Positions 21,930 to 33,304 of a DNA stretch of 64,000 bases are shown in pieces. The position numbers and the translations under genes are program-made. Location of the stretch: contig CP142457.1 in assembly GCA_038049695.1 (NCBI GenBank), positions 60,880,501 to 60,944,500 of the forward strand, written 5' to 3'. The stretch comes from Cinnamomum chago. Lineage: Eukaryota > Streptophyta > Magnoliopsida > Laurales > Lauraceae. Every line of letters starts with the position of its first letter. The first letter of the stretch is position 1. The notes below the pieces were generated by a model. That model was not told where the DNA came from, made no database searches, and saw only the letters and a list, made by a program, of their open reading frames with translations.

Positions 21930-22640
21930 AATCAAGAATATATTTCATCTCTCTAGCTTCATCAAGAGAGGCATTGCAAAAAATGAAACTATCATCGACA
22001 AAGAATAGATGGAAGATACTAGGAGCTTATCTCTTAGCAAGTTTCACGCCATGCATCAATCCCTCATTTTCGATCAGCTTTTATAAACATCTTAGATAAA
22101 GCCTCAGCTCCCAAAATTAAATAGTATAGAGAGAGTGGGTCTCCTTTCCTTAAGCCTCTAAAAGGGATAATTTTACTGAAGAAGGATCCATTAACGAGGA
22201 TCGGGTAAGAGACTAATTAAGTTGATACATTCTTTAATGATTTGGATGAATTTCATATGAAACAAAAAGTCCCTCTAAAGTAGCTTCAAGAGATCGAATC
22301 TCATTCCATTCGATCATAGGCATTTGCCCTGTAAAGCTTGAGACCCCATAAGTTTATTCTTTTTCTTTTTTCTTGAAGTGATGTAGCACTTCATGTGAAA
22401 TAATGTAATTACCGAAAATAACTCTTCCTTTGATAAAGGCACTTTGGTATGGTCCTACAATTGAGTTGATGGTACCTTTCAATTTATTAGCAATTACTTT
22501 GGATATAATTTTATAGACGACATTACATAAGCTTATGAGTCTAAGATCAATGACACATTGGACATGAATCTTCTTTAAGATAAGAACTATAAAGGTATTA
22601 TTAATTCTTTTTAGCGAAAACTCTTTGTTAAAAACTTCTT
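21930..22640 (-). mobile_element. LINE reverse transcriptase relic
   Basis: Broken minus-strand frames read VIDLRLISLCNVVYKIISK, then KGTINSIVGPYQSAFIKGR, and later GLRKGDPLS...ILGAEALSKMF. These are RT motifs of a plant L1-type LINE, in the expected order. Stops and frameshifts are frequent. The catalytic DD block was not found in a readable frame. Confidence 0.7.
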
Positions 22641-22734
22641 AAACCAAATTCGTGGTAACAGTCCTCATGGGTGTCCCACATGTGTTGGTAAAAACTAGCT
22701 GGGTAACCATCCGGGTTTGGCGATTCAAGGGCCC

Positions 22735-22990
22735 CAATTTGGAATCAACATCAATGTTAAAACAGGGATTAAAGAATATAGGCCCTGGTATTGAATCAAA
22801 CGGCTCAATATTGCAGGTCACAGAGGATCCAACTTCATGATGGATCAGGACCATCCAACGTTACAAGATAACAATCCACCATCCACATTATCACATATAT
22901 ACCTGCTAACTTCTGAATGCAATACTCTTCAGATCATGCATAACAATGATTCTTATTAAGTAGAATAATCCCAGAGAGAGTTAAAATATA
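22735..22990. repeat. OMT 3'-flank module (pairs with 34620-34860)
   Basis: The two share aaagaatata...ccctggtattga, attacaagat-type text, cagatcatgcataacaatg and ataatcccagagagagt. It directly precedes the OMT exon 2 relic at 23000, so it is downstream flank of a former gene. No coding content. Confidence 0.65.
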
Positions 22991-22999
22991 GAATAATTA

Positions 23000-24760
23000 G
23001 CGAGAAGTCCCCAAATAGGGACCTGCCCCGAATTCCCCTCTTGTAAGGATTGAAACCCGCATCGCTGAATATTTTGTGCCATTCTTGTTCATCTATATGC
23101 TTCTTTCCTCCTACATTAACCATCATTATCATGTCAAAGCAAAGAGGTGCCTCGTTGACTTGGGATCAGCCATGCAGGACTTGCATAGGAGAGCTTAAAC
23201 CCGATTTTCTCCAAAAATAAAAATAAAAATAAATGTAAACTGGGTTTTTTTAATAGCCATTAAATTAATATAGCTATAAACTTTAAATCCCTTACATCAA
23301 GAGGGTTGAGATAATCTGATGATGCAGAATTTTTCACTCAATCAAGACAATTCCATTTCCTATCCTCCTAATTGGCAGCCATTGGGGCAGAACCAACCCA
23401 TGACACCGTTTGCAAACACTTTGTGTGCTAAATTAATGTTTATTCTTTTTTTAGTGACCTAGAGGAGAGACTATGAACTCATATGAAGAAACCCAAAAGC
23501 TTAGCTAACCTTAATGTTTATTCTATGAGCCCATTTGGTTCATGAATTATTTGAATGGAGCTGTCCAATGTCAAAATGGGATGATTCTATTCTATTATAT
23601 TTTTATCTCCAACTCTTTGGTCGACAAAATGGACTCCCAGTGAGATTTGATTGCAATTTAAATAATCACATTCGGTCAAACTGAGTCAATCACATTACCT
23701 ACAGGAAAATGACACTTGGCTTTTTAGAATTTAAGAATCCCACCACTACCAGGAAAATTGGCAACCATTAATCGTTTCAACATTTCACACTAACGTGCGC
23801 GTCACGTGACCATAACCAAATAATAGAATTCAAATTTACTAGCATGAAGGCCTGTGCATCGCATATGTTAAGTCTTTAGTAATATATTAAAATTAATATC
23901 CCTTTGATATAATTTCATGTATAATAAAATAATTAAAAAATTTAAATCAACCAAAAAATTATGAAAACCAAACATTTCGTCGCTTAATCCACGTCAGCAT
24001 ACACGTTTCATCTTAAAAACAAAGGTTTTGTATGCATTTATGCTCATTTTGAATACTATATAAAAACTTTGAAAATAACCTTAAATTATAGAGTCAAAAG
24101 GCATCTCTTTGAATTGGATTACATCCACACAAATGAGCTCAAGAGACATTTTATTGAAAATGCACATATTTAGCCCAAGAGACATGTTTTATTGAAAAGA
24201 AACATATTATGTGATTTTGAAAGGACACATCTAAAAATGGACCCCAAGAAGCTGATGTAGCTTCTTCTAAGGCTAGAGTTGGGGGGTTTTTTTTTTTTTT
24301 AACCAACATTCACCTTTAAAGAAAAAGAATCCCTCACATTAATGGAAATTATGTAGGGCCCACCATAGCTTTAAATCTGAGGGCCTGGATTTGCCAAGCT
24401 GGAATGTGGAAAGAACAATGAAATATTTTTTTTTTATCTTAAATTGACATGCGAATTTATTTCATTATACTCATCCCTATAAATAAAAAGGCCAAGAAAA
24501 AAAATTCTTCTGGTTACGTGCTTCTAAACCTACATAAATACATAAAGGCTCCACTTGAATTTCACTGGTCCCGCCGTGATAACGGCACTAATCCCAAGGG
24601 AGGAGTAATTAAATCGTCCCTTCGGTATAGTTATAAAAAAATTAAAGCAAGTTACCTTAAAAAAAAAAAATCTAAAACTATATCATAGTATTAAAAGGGA
24701 TGGACTCGAACATATCCTGACCAACTAATCTAATAGAAGCATCAACATGATCTTTCTAAA
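23000..24760 (-). pseudogene. Decayed OMT, second copy of the long-intron lineage
   Basis: On the minus strand 23190-23000 gives QVNEAPLCFDMIMMVNVGG, then DEQEWHKIFSDAGF and a worn YK..I.GRSL tail. This is the second half of OMT exon 2, including the segment around the catalytic acid. The first half, with HDWSD, is lost. The exon 1 end motif (SNxFESIP-like, plus text ggatggactcgaacatatcc) is at 24695-24750, with a donor-like site near 24650. The intervening 1.45 kb corresponds to the intron also seen at 12095-13550. Confidence 0.65.
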
Positions 24761-24840
24761 AAAACAACTCAGATCTTTCTACCAAAAAACAACACATTTG
24801 AATATTTGATAGAAAAGACGGGCCAATGGACTTTAAAGTC
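23115..24840. repeat. Segmental duplication, copy ii (pairs with 12000-13740)
   Basis: It is collinear with 12000-13740 over about 1.7 kb and differs by substitutions and small indels. This copy keeps more of exon 2 on its left side. Similarity ends near aaagtcgacccagag. Confidence 0.85.
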
Positions 24841-25629
24841 GACCCAGAGTAAATCATCCATTCAGTGGGTACAGTGAGAAAAAGAATTTAAGGCCGTTTG
24901 TCTCGTGATGTCATGGATTTTACGGGAAGCATCTTTGGGATAAAAAACTTTTACCAAATGTAAAATCTACGAAATAGTGATTAGATATGTATTTACCTTT
25001 CAACCAAATCTTTCTACCAAAAAGATAATGTCCAAAGATAATACATCTAATAGCAAAGACAAGCGAGAGGACCATTCGTTCTCAAAGATAACAACACTTT
25101 AAGGTAAAGTTCCCCTGTGACACTGGCAGCCTCGCATGCGTCTAGACAGGAGTTGTATGGTATGGTGACATGATAGACCCTAAGCCGGTTAACTTAATTA
25201 AAGAAATCGTGCACAGACACACTTCAAACGATCCCGATTCTGTATCCTTACCAACCATGAGTCACATCCATGATCCAACCAACAGAGGAGGTCAGGTCAC
25301 CCATGATATCAATGTGACCAAAATAGGCTGTTGGCACGCAGACTTGGATTGGATTCTTGTGTGGACATTGTCATCGAGGCTCCAGCCGCCTTATAAGAAT
25401 GGGTCCACTCTGTCTACAAATCCACTTTATGCGCTCTATCCACATCACTTCAACAGACTATAAATGGTCTACCAAAAAACATACATACCATAAATGGAAA
25501 GATGATGACGCCCACGTAAGAAACTCTCATTCAAAATCTACGTAACATATTCTTGCCGTTCACACATCACTACAGCCAATAAATGAAAGAAACTCGCCAC
25601 TCTGATCTGACTTTTCAACGATAAAAAAA
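24841..25629. other. Gene-poor stretch
   Basis: Text near 24995-25090 (accaaatctttctacca, gagaggaccattcgttctca) repeats that near 14740-14830. The rest has no recognisable coding or repeat signature that I can support. Confidence 0.4.
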
Positions 25630-27675
25630 TTGAGATAATTAGCCAGAGGTCCTTCAAAACGGTCTTGTAAAGCCTCCAGTCTACCAACTTTTTCATTAAG
25701 GTCTACAGTCCATACGGCTAGACATAGTTTGACAAGAGGTCCCTATCAAAAATCTCCATGACTGATTTGCCCTTTTTAACTGATCAGGCATCAAATTTAA
25801 AATTTTCAAATTTTCAAATCTTCCGTTCCCCTCTTTCAAAGATCGTCTAGGCTTGACTTCTTTATAGAAGTTTTGGATTATGGGGTGATCGTCGATTAGA
25901 GACAGATATACAGAAGATCCAGATTCTGTTGTTCTGGTCTGAGAAGACGAGGAGCGATAGGCAACGAGGCTGTCGTTTTGATTAGCAGATACATAGAGGA
26001 ATCGTTAAAGAGAAGAGAGGACCTCTCCTTGATCTACGTTTTCTGAAGCAAACAGAGAGGACCTCTTCTTGTCTTGTTTTATGCAAGTCTCAAAAGGATC
26101 TGGTTTCTCAATTCCGGATTGAAATTCAAAGTGGGCCACAACTTCTTGATCGGAGAAGATGCACAGATCTTTACGCAGTTCAAACCGGAGAAGGCAACAT
26201 CTAATAACCGCAGGCCTCATAACAAAGCGTCATTTGCATAAGACACGCCATTGATTCTAACATAGTTTACAAAGTTACGTGAGTATGTTTTATTCTGCTT
26301 TGTCCAAGCAACAAGTATTGGTATTTTTTGCACTAGTGACAAACAAATTTGGCAATGGGTTCACCTCCCTAGTCCTAATAGATTTAAAAATGTACAAAAC
26401 AAAAACGAGGTAAAAGGCATCTTGCCTTGCAGATTCTCATCGCTGTCACAAAACATGACAATGGGATTGCGAGAGGAACAATGAGTCCTCACATCAGGAG
26501 ACAAATTCGTTCGTCGTCAGAGGTGAAGAGGATATCAGAGCATCACGGAGGAAGCTCATGATAGATCTTAGTGAATGAGATCGTTGCAGAGAAGAAATAG
26601 CCTGAGGCTTGACTATAGCTGCGTAGAAGACAACTGTTCACTAGAACAGTTCAAGCCGGGTCGATTCCGCATCAGTTCCAGATCAGTTTGACCCGACCCG
26701 GTTTAGAAAACCCAGTTCAGCAGAGTCGTGCCAGCAGTATGGTCAACAGCCAGAGTTGACTAGGTTCAACCCGACCCACTTTGCAGAAGCCCAGTTGAGC
26801 AGAACTCAGTTTATCTAAGTTTTTGTCAAATTTATCTGAGTTCTAGTGCAATTTATCTGAGTTTTGTCAAATTTATCTGCGTTTTGTCAAATTTATCTGA
26901 GTTCTGAAATAAATTTCTTTACGTTCTGGACAAATCTATCTGAGTTTTCGCTAATTTATCTGAGTTATGGGACAAATTTATCTGAGTTTGGACAAATTTA
27001 TCCGAGTTTGTGGCAAATGTATTTGCGTTTTTCTAAATTTATTTACACTTTTTTGAAATTTATTTGGATATTTTAAAATTGATTTTCATCTTTTGAAATT
27101 TACTTGGTTCTTTTGAAAATTATTTGCGTCTTTTTAAACTGATTTTCATCTTTTGAAAATTTTTAGATTTTTTGAAATTTATTTGCGTCTTTTTAAATTT
27201 CTCTATGTTCTTTTGATATTATAGCATTTTTTGAAATTTATTTGCGTTATTTCAAATTTATTTGTATTTTTTGAAATTTATTTTTGTCTTTTGAAATTTA
27301 TTTACATTTTTTGAAATTTATTTTCGTCTTTTGAAATTTATTTGGATCTTTTGAAATTGATTTTCATTTTTTGTAATTTATTTGCGTTTTTTAAATTTAT
27401 TTCATTTTTAGAAATTTATTTGAAATTTGTTTCCTGTTTTTTGAACTTTATTTGAAAATCTCATTAGTAGAATTTTATTAATCATGACTAATTTAATGGT
27501 AGTTGACCATTACTAATGGCTTATCCCGCTAATCATGGGATATGATTTGAAGAAATGGTAAATTAGACACTTTAGGTTTTCAAATTTGGAAAAAGGACCT
27601 TTCACACTATAAAAAAAGATTGTGGACCTAAGGCAATAAAGTGAAATGTTCAGGGACCTCTCGCCGAATCTCCCA
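25630..27675. mobile_element. Mutator-like non-autonomous element
   Basis: The ends gagataattagccagaggtc (left) and gggacctctcgccgaatctc (right) are imperfect inverted copies. The interior has no transposase. It contains non-repetitive GC-richer DNA (25850-26800), which could be captured host sequence, and an AT-rich minisatellite (26815-27440). The target-site duplication was not resolved, so the superfamily is an inference. Confidence 0.5.
26815..27440. repeat. Degenerate AT-rich minisatellite, unit about 25 bp
   Basis: Units of the form aaatttatctgagttttgtc change gradually into gaaatttatttgcgtctttt along the array, about 25 copies in all. The gradient of unit types suggests stepwise expansion. 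It lies inside the Mutator-like element. Confidence 0.85.
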
Positions 27676-28239
27676 TTTTTAACTTTGGAGACCCGAAAGG
27701 GTCATATTTTCTTTTAAATAATTTTGGAAATATTTAAAATTAAATATATAACTTATAAGGTGTAAAAATATTTTTATTTATCTGAATTCAATATAATCAA
27801 ATCAAGTAAATTATTTATATATGAAAGAAAAGTACAATAATAAAAAAAATAAAAGAAAAATACTGAATATTACATAATTTGTTAATCCAAATATCGAATG
27901 CCAAAGATCAAATATAAGTTTGAAATTGCATTTAGTCACCATTTTTAAATTAATGGCTACAAAACCTCATATATAATTACTTACAAATAAACTTTAATTA
28001 TTTAAAATTATGTTTATCTATTAAATGGTTCGCAAAGTAATCAACTTATTAAAATGAGATGACTCGGCTGATTCTCCTTTATTTTTTACTCAGTCATTCG
28101 TCAAGATCAGATGAATCGGGAGAGTTAATTAGGAGAGTTCTCCAACTATGCTCCTGCCACATAGAAAACTTTCCTTCATCGCAGTCACTACAACATAGCG
28201 AGTTGAACTAAGCACAATGTTATCCAAGGTTGAATGATT
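27676..28239. other. AT-rich spacer
   Basis: No gene, terminal repeat or tandem array that I can support. It contains long A/T-rich stretches from 27710 to 28040. Confidence 0.4.
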
Positions 28240-28408
28240 CTGACACAAATGGGTGAGCTGCCTCATGATCCTTTCATGATATGTAGATTGCTTCTCATGA
28301 TCTATAGATTGGTTTAGATCTTTTTGTAAAAGGAATAGTGTAACTATATATATACAACATATAACGCAAAGAGGAACCATAGAAGAAAAGAAATGCTCTG
28401 CTTTATAA

Positions 28409-28944
28409 GGGTACGTTTGTGTACACAACCTTTCTACGACAAGAGAAAATTACCACGTCAGCAAATTCCATAGAAATTAAAACATCGGAAAAAGAAAACT
28501 GTAGATTTTAGAAATTCTTGTTTGGTGCAAAAAGAGTATCCTCATTGAATTTATGCTAATGTTATTTGGTGCGGCTGTAGATTCTTTATAGAAAATCAAA
28601 ATTTCTTATTTGTGATATAGTTTTTTGAAGAAAAATAACATAGCATGTATATTATTTATTCAACATTAAATAAAAATTTATATAAAGAAAAAAAAAAAAA
28701 GAGTTGTAAGTTTTTTTGGTTAAAATGGACAAGAGTAAGGAAAAGAGGGAGAAGTTTTCTAAAAAAAATCCATTTCTCATACCCCTCCCCCCCAAAGGAA
28801 ACCCTTTTCCACTATTATCAAGGAAAATGCTGACGAGACAGGAAAGCATTTCCGCGGAGTTGCCCCGCACCAAACACAGGAAAAATAGATTTTCCGCGGA
28901 AAACCGTCCACTTTTCCGCGGAAAAGTGTTACACAAACATGCGC
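28409..28944 (-). mobile_element. PIF/Harbinger-type MITE with CCGCGG palindromes
   Basis: The ends GGGTACGTTTGTGTAC and GTTACACAAACATGCGC are inverted copies, flanked by TAA on both sides (28406-28408, 28945-28947). Blocks A and C give the empty site (gtaatctttgaaccc). It is the same family as 37931-38461 in opposite orientation. It holds ttttccgcggaaaa palindromes near 28890 and 28912. No coding capacity. Confidence 0.85.
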
Positions 28945-29070
28945 TAATCGTTCATTTGAAGCCAGACATGCTTAAACATTGTGAGACTTTTCTATCTTTT
29001 GAGTTCAGCCATTTGCACAAATTCTTAAAAGTCTTTATGGCCCTTGCGCACGAGTTTTTGTAAACGCAAA

Positions 29071-29372
29071 GGGCCTGTTTATGTACAGGAACTCCTGGAA
29101 CTCCTGTATGGGGAATTTTGAAACTCTCATACATGGTGGAATTCTCAAATACTCTTTTGTACACGAGCATCCAAAAATTCCACTAAAAAGCAACGGAGCT
29201 GGCATCTCTGAATTCTTAAAGGTCATTTGAGACCTTTTATGTAGCTGAAATTTTGAAGTGCTTGTGAAAAAATATAGCGTTTGCAAATGCCAGGGGACAA
29301 GATGTCAAATTATGTCCTAAAACTCCCAACATGGAAAATTCAAGTCAGAAGCTCTGGTAAAAAAACAAGCCC
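29071..29372. mobile_element. Small MITE-like insertion in block B
   Basis: The ends GGGCCTGTTT and AACAAGCCC are imperfect inverted copies. Blocks A and C lack this 300-bp segment at the corresponding place (near 18450 and 36630). The target-site duplication is unclear. Confidence 0.55.
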
Positions 29373-29960
29373 TAAATTCTTGGTTGAAGGGACTTGCTAT
29401 ATGCATGAAGCTACTAGACATCTCAAAGGCCATTGATTAGTTAAACTGGTCTTTCCTCTTTAAAACATTAAATTTTTCGTGGCTTCATAAATGTTTGGTC
29501 TTTGATGCAACCTTAACAAAGAATGTATCTTCATGGTTGAAGGATCTGTCCTTAACACTCTACTTGTGGTTTCTTCAGAACTTCTTGTGGGGTTAGATAT
29601 TGGGTGATTCGCTCTCCCGTTACTTGTTCATCTTTGCTGAAGAAATTAAGGGCACTCTCACGTTTGGCATTCATATTAAGAAAGGCCATCTAAAGCTCAC
29701 GGCATTTTCAAATTAATGTCGATTGGGCAGGGGTTCCTACATAGTAGAGGTATCTAGGCTTCTATGTACTCTTTGGTCCCTCCCCTGTCTCATGGTGATC
29801 AGCTAAAAAGTAGAGCACCTTAGCCCAATCCTTGGCCCATACTGCAGCAGAATTCTCTTTGGCTAAGGACATTACTCAAGGATATCAGGGGGTATCTTCC
29901 TACATGTCCCTCAATCTGGTGTGACAACATATCTGCAATTTCACTCATTGGCAGACCAGG

Positions 29961-30497
29961 TAGGGGTGTAACGGTTCGGTTAACCGGTCCTTTTGGGGAA
30001 ACAGTTAACCGAACCGTAACCGCGGTTTTCCGTCTTTAAAAACCGTAACCGTAACCGTATATACAAAAACCGTGGAAAATCGAACCGCGGTTAACCGTAT
30101 TATACGGTTCGGTTACGGTTAATAACCGTGGAAAAATATACACAGTAATACAGTATAATTACAGTATTATACGGTTACGGTTACGGTTAATAACCGGCGA
30201 TGACGATGTGGGAAGCTAGGATTTTGTTTTAGGTAAGGAAAATTTCGTTTACCGCTCATGTATATTATTTTATTTGTTATCGGTGTGGTTAACCGCATAC
30301 AGTTAACCGAACCGTATTTTACGGTTCGGGTCGGTTAATAACCGTGAATATTGTGGAAAACCGTAACCGAACCGAACCGTACGGTTTTTTGGTTTTATTA
30401 ACCGTAACCGAACCGAACCGTGAAAATACGGTTAATAACCGCGGTTCGGTTCGGTTCGGTGCGGTTTGACGGTTAGGCGGTTTTTTCTTACACCCTA
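29961..30497. mobile_element. hAT-type MITE built of GGTTAACC / CCGAACCG words
   Basis: The ends TAGGGGTGTAA and TTACACCCTA are inverted copies. They are flanked by perfect 8-bp duplications agaccagg (29953-29960 and 30498-30505), the hAT hallmark. The 537-bp interior is almost wholly made of interlocking ccgtaacc, cggttcggtt and ggttaataaccg words on both strands. It interrupts the Copia RNase H relic. Confidence 0.9.
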
Positions 30498-31226
30498 AGA
30501 CCAGGATTTTCAATTGAGGGATGCCGACCCAAACAAGCAATTGGATTTGGGGAACAAACCCAGGATTTTAGTGTCAGTATTTGGGGCAGATGCATGATTT
30601 GTATGTAAATTTTGAAAGCAAAGTCTGAATTTTCATTATGGTTTTAGAAGTGAACTTAGGTCCATTGGGTGCGACGGCCCCTATATGGATGTACTTTTGT
30701 CCGCCCCTCATTTCACTTGCCTTGAACCCCGTCTTCCATTCTAGGATAAAAACATGTCAATGTTGGCGATCACTTTGTACACAAAAATGTCCCTCGCAAA
30801 GATCTTCATATCATATGTTAACACTCGGGATCAAGTCATTGACATCTTCACCAAAGGCCCAACGCCCTCGACAGTTTCAGTTCTTACGCTCCAAGCTCCT
30901 ACTAACTGACAATCCCATGACCTTGAAGGGGGGTTGGAAGAGATAAGGAGAACTAAGCTGACTTGCCTAAGCTAAAGATAACGGAACTTAACTGAACAAG
31001 AATCAATTCTCATTTATATCATTATATGAGACGATTGAGTTTGTATGTTATTGTGTCTGTCTCTGAGTTAGAACATGACAGTTATAATTGTCATGAAAGG
31101 TCACATGATTTCAATTTTATATTCAGGCGCAACTTGAATTAGTTTAAATAGAATTAGTAAGTAGATTCCTGTAAGTGTAACAACCTATGTTTGACTGTAT
31201 ATAAAGATGTCATGAGGTAAGCATTG

Positions 31227-31372
31227 TGTTGAGGTCAACGTCTACCCTTGCTCCTGAGCCGTCATAATTATGGTCGAGCCTTCACCATTACTATAAAATC
31301 ATTATTGTGTCGTTTCTCATAACCAATTAGTTTTGGGATAAGTGGTAGCTCAATGGGGTCTAAGATCCTGCA
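31227..31372 (+). mobile_element. Solo LTR of a TRIM-type element
   Basis: The 146-bp segment begins TGTTGAGGTCAACG and ends GATCCTGCA. Direct duplications cattg flank it at 31222-31226 and 31373-31377. The same LTR occurs in opposite orientation at 63634-63776 beside a tRNA-Met primer site. It sits inside the LTR of the Copia relic. Confidence 0.88.
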
Positions 31373-31429
31373 CATTGCAATTGAATTCATTCAATACAAT
31401 TGAGACTTCAAGTCTTCTTCCTCTTTTAT

Positions 31430-31997
31430 TCCTTTCGTTTTCACTGCTGTGAAAATATGACTCAACCATGGTTACTTGTTAAAGTTTTTTTGTAGATTCT
31501 AAACAAATAACGCATAACAATTTTCTTTGGAAGGTTGGATTTTATATTCCATTGAAATTAGGATTGAGAACTGGTTGGGTCGATAGTATATTCAGAAATG
31601 AACCCACTTAGTTACAAGAGACTCGAACCTGTACCCAAAGTTTTCAAATGAAAACCCAAACGTATTAAACAGGAGTGAAGGAAAATCAAGATCCAGTACT
31701 CATAATCATGAAGATTTTTTTTAGTTCTATTGTCAGTTCTAATTAAGAACTTACATAATAGTATTCTTTTGGCCACTTTCAAAGTCACAAGCAGTTGTTC
31801 TTTCGTTTTCTTTTCTTTTCTTACGGTTTGGATATTCAACTGTTATAAATACACTTGCATTAACAACTTTATATATCTACCGCTAAGGATGTAGATTGAT
31901 TATAGGGTTGGGTCTGGATAGATAGCCTCCCCATATATATTTAGATAGCATCTGAATGGGCCAGGATCTGCACCCAGATCCGGCCGGATCCATCATA
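31430..31997. repeat. Remainder of block B, then unrelated spacer
   Basis: 31430-31690 matches 19910-20175 and 37380-37655 (aatgcg-type start, aactggttgggtc, aaatcaagatcc). From about 31700 to 31997 the DNA no longer matches and lacks OMT exon 2, which should be here. The junction with OMT intron sequence is near 32003. Confidence 0.65.
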
Positions 31998-32067
31998 TGT
32001 TTGCCATTCAACCCAACCCAACTCTTTTCAACCACCTATTTGTAAATGCAATTTTAAAGAAAGTTAC

Positions 32068-32833
32068 CTTTAGAAAAAGTGCATCGGCCTTGGGGATGGA
32101 CTCAAACATGTCTCCACCAACGAAATCCAAGTCCGTGGTTTTCAGGGGCGCGTCTGCAACCACATGCGGGAGGTCAAGCACTGTGCACTTGATGTGTGGG
32201 AACTTCCTGGAAATTGTAGTGGCACTCAAACCAGTGCCACCCCCAACATCGACTAGGGACCCCACCACACTCGTTGACAAGGACATCCATCAGAATGCTA
32301 GAGTCACTAGCCATGGCCTTATTGAACATGTTGGCAGCCTCAGGGTTCTTGGCCATGAACTCCCAAACAGCCATCCCAGTGGCTGTCTCCATGACCGACG
32401 CGTCGTTCCCTTGGAACCATTTTCCTAAGAATTGCCATGGAGAAGTGAAGTCGGAGTTCAGCAACATTAGCAAAAATGGTAACTGACTCATCTTCGACCC
32501 ACTCAGGAGGAGTTTGGATGAAGGTGTAGCCACATATCCTCCTCCATCCTCATTCTTCTGCACGGCGGAGAAGCCCGAGTGGACCAAGAGCCGCATGAGC
32601 CGGCGTACATCACCAACTCGGGTCGGGGGTACTGGGAGTGCGTCTACTAGCTGGGAGTGGGTCATGGGTCGGCCATGGTTGTTGATGATGTCTGGTATGC
32701 CGAGCTCAACAGCACATTTGAGAGACATATTACTGATGGTCTGCAATAGGTGGTTCCAAATGTGTGCTTGGGCTTGCAGCAATTCATGGGTATCCCCTCG
32801 TCCCTTAGTGAGCTCCATGGCTACTGGACTCAT
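32068..32833 (-). pseudogene. O-methyltransferase copy 2, frameshifted and lacking exon 2
   Basis: Exon 1 starts with the same MSPVAMELTKGRGDTHELL as the intact copies. It is readable for about 185 codons to ILMDVLVNECGG. There a 17-bp deletion (plus-strand junction near 32259-32266) shifts the frame and brings a stop at 32174. The downstream codons (VDVGGGTG, DLPHVVADAP, GGDMFESIP, LFLK) are intact in another frame, and the donor GT (32066-32067) is preserved. Exon length is 766 bp against 783, so this is the only indel. Exon 2, with the catalytic His, is absent within the next 350 bp. TATA box and leader are still present, so a truncated transcript is possible. Confidence 0.92.
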
Positions 32834-32962
32834 GTCTAGGAAGCTGAAATAGCCTTTCTAAATAAACAAGCTCAAAAAAAACTGAAGGACAGGAAGATAA
32901 AGAAGAAACACTTGAAAGTTGAGCTTCTCTTCCTTTGCTCCAAACTTCATTTCTACACCCCC

Positions 32963-32970
32963 CTTATATA
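32963..32970 (-). promoter_or_regulatory. TATA box of OMT copy 2 pseudogene
   Basis: TATATAAG on the minus strand, in the same surroundings as before copies 1 and 3. The distal flank diverges beyond about 32985, sooner than in the other copies. Confidence 0.6.
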
Positions 32971-33029
32971 GGAATTTGAACAGATAGATCAGAACAACAG
33001 TTATTTCAGCTTTTGAAACACCCATCATT

Positions 33030-33300
33030 ATATTTTGAAATTTCAATGGTATACCAATGTGTCAATAACGCAATCGAATATGCCAATCACGCACTAACCA
33101 AAGTCCAAAGTGTCAATAGCGCAGCCCAATATGACCGTTTACAATATCTACTTGGAAGAACTGTCCTGCTTTCTCCCGCTGTCAAACTTCTCTACACACC
33201 TAGACCCACTTATACCCCCAATATAAGAAAAAGGAGACAATTTTACGTATCAATCCCCCTGGAATCCTACATCCCTAATTCATAACTAAAAACCCATTAA
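33030..33300. other. Diverged OMT upstream flank of copy 2
   Basis: It contains ttttgaaatttcaatggtat and later cgcagcccaatatgaccgtt, both matching the conserved upstream block of copies 1 and 3. About 60 extra bases lie between them. An internal near-duplicate (gtcaataacgcaatcgaatatg / gtcaatagcgcagcccaatatg) shows a local tandem duplication. Confidence 0.6.
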
Positions 33301-33304
33301 TGCC

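Larger units (their letters stand above)
28240..29660. repeat. OMT 3'-flank duplication block B (continues at 31430-31690)
   Basis: Matches blocks A and C: catgatcctttcatgatatg, cttaaacattgtgagacttt, acatctcaaaggccattgat and aagaatgtatcttcatggtt. It is interrupted by a PIF-type MITE (28409-28944), another MITE (29071-29372) and a Copia relic (29700-31425). It resumes at 31430 (gttttcactgctgtgaaaat...ttggaagg) before OMT copy 2. Confidence 0.75.
29700..31425 (+). pseudogene. Copia RNase H and 3' LTR relic
   Basis: Broken frames near 29715-29950 read VDWAGVP, then GPSPVSW-SAKK-STLAQS and LAHTAAEFSLA. After the nested hAT MITE they continue near 30720-30930 as LNPVFHSR, KHVNVGDHFVHKNV and DQVIDIFTKG. 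This is the order of Copia RNase H. A polypurine gaaggggggttgg at about 30930 is followed by an LTR-like stretch with ctgtatataaagatg, ending near 31425. Many stops show it is dead. It explains why block B is split. Confidence 0.7.

Noticed and set aside
29961-30497. Telomere-like or satellite array
   Set aside because: The ccgaaccgtaacc words are not a plant telomere repeat and are not in tandem register; hAT-type ends and 8-bp duplications fit better.
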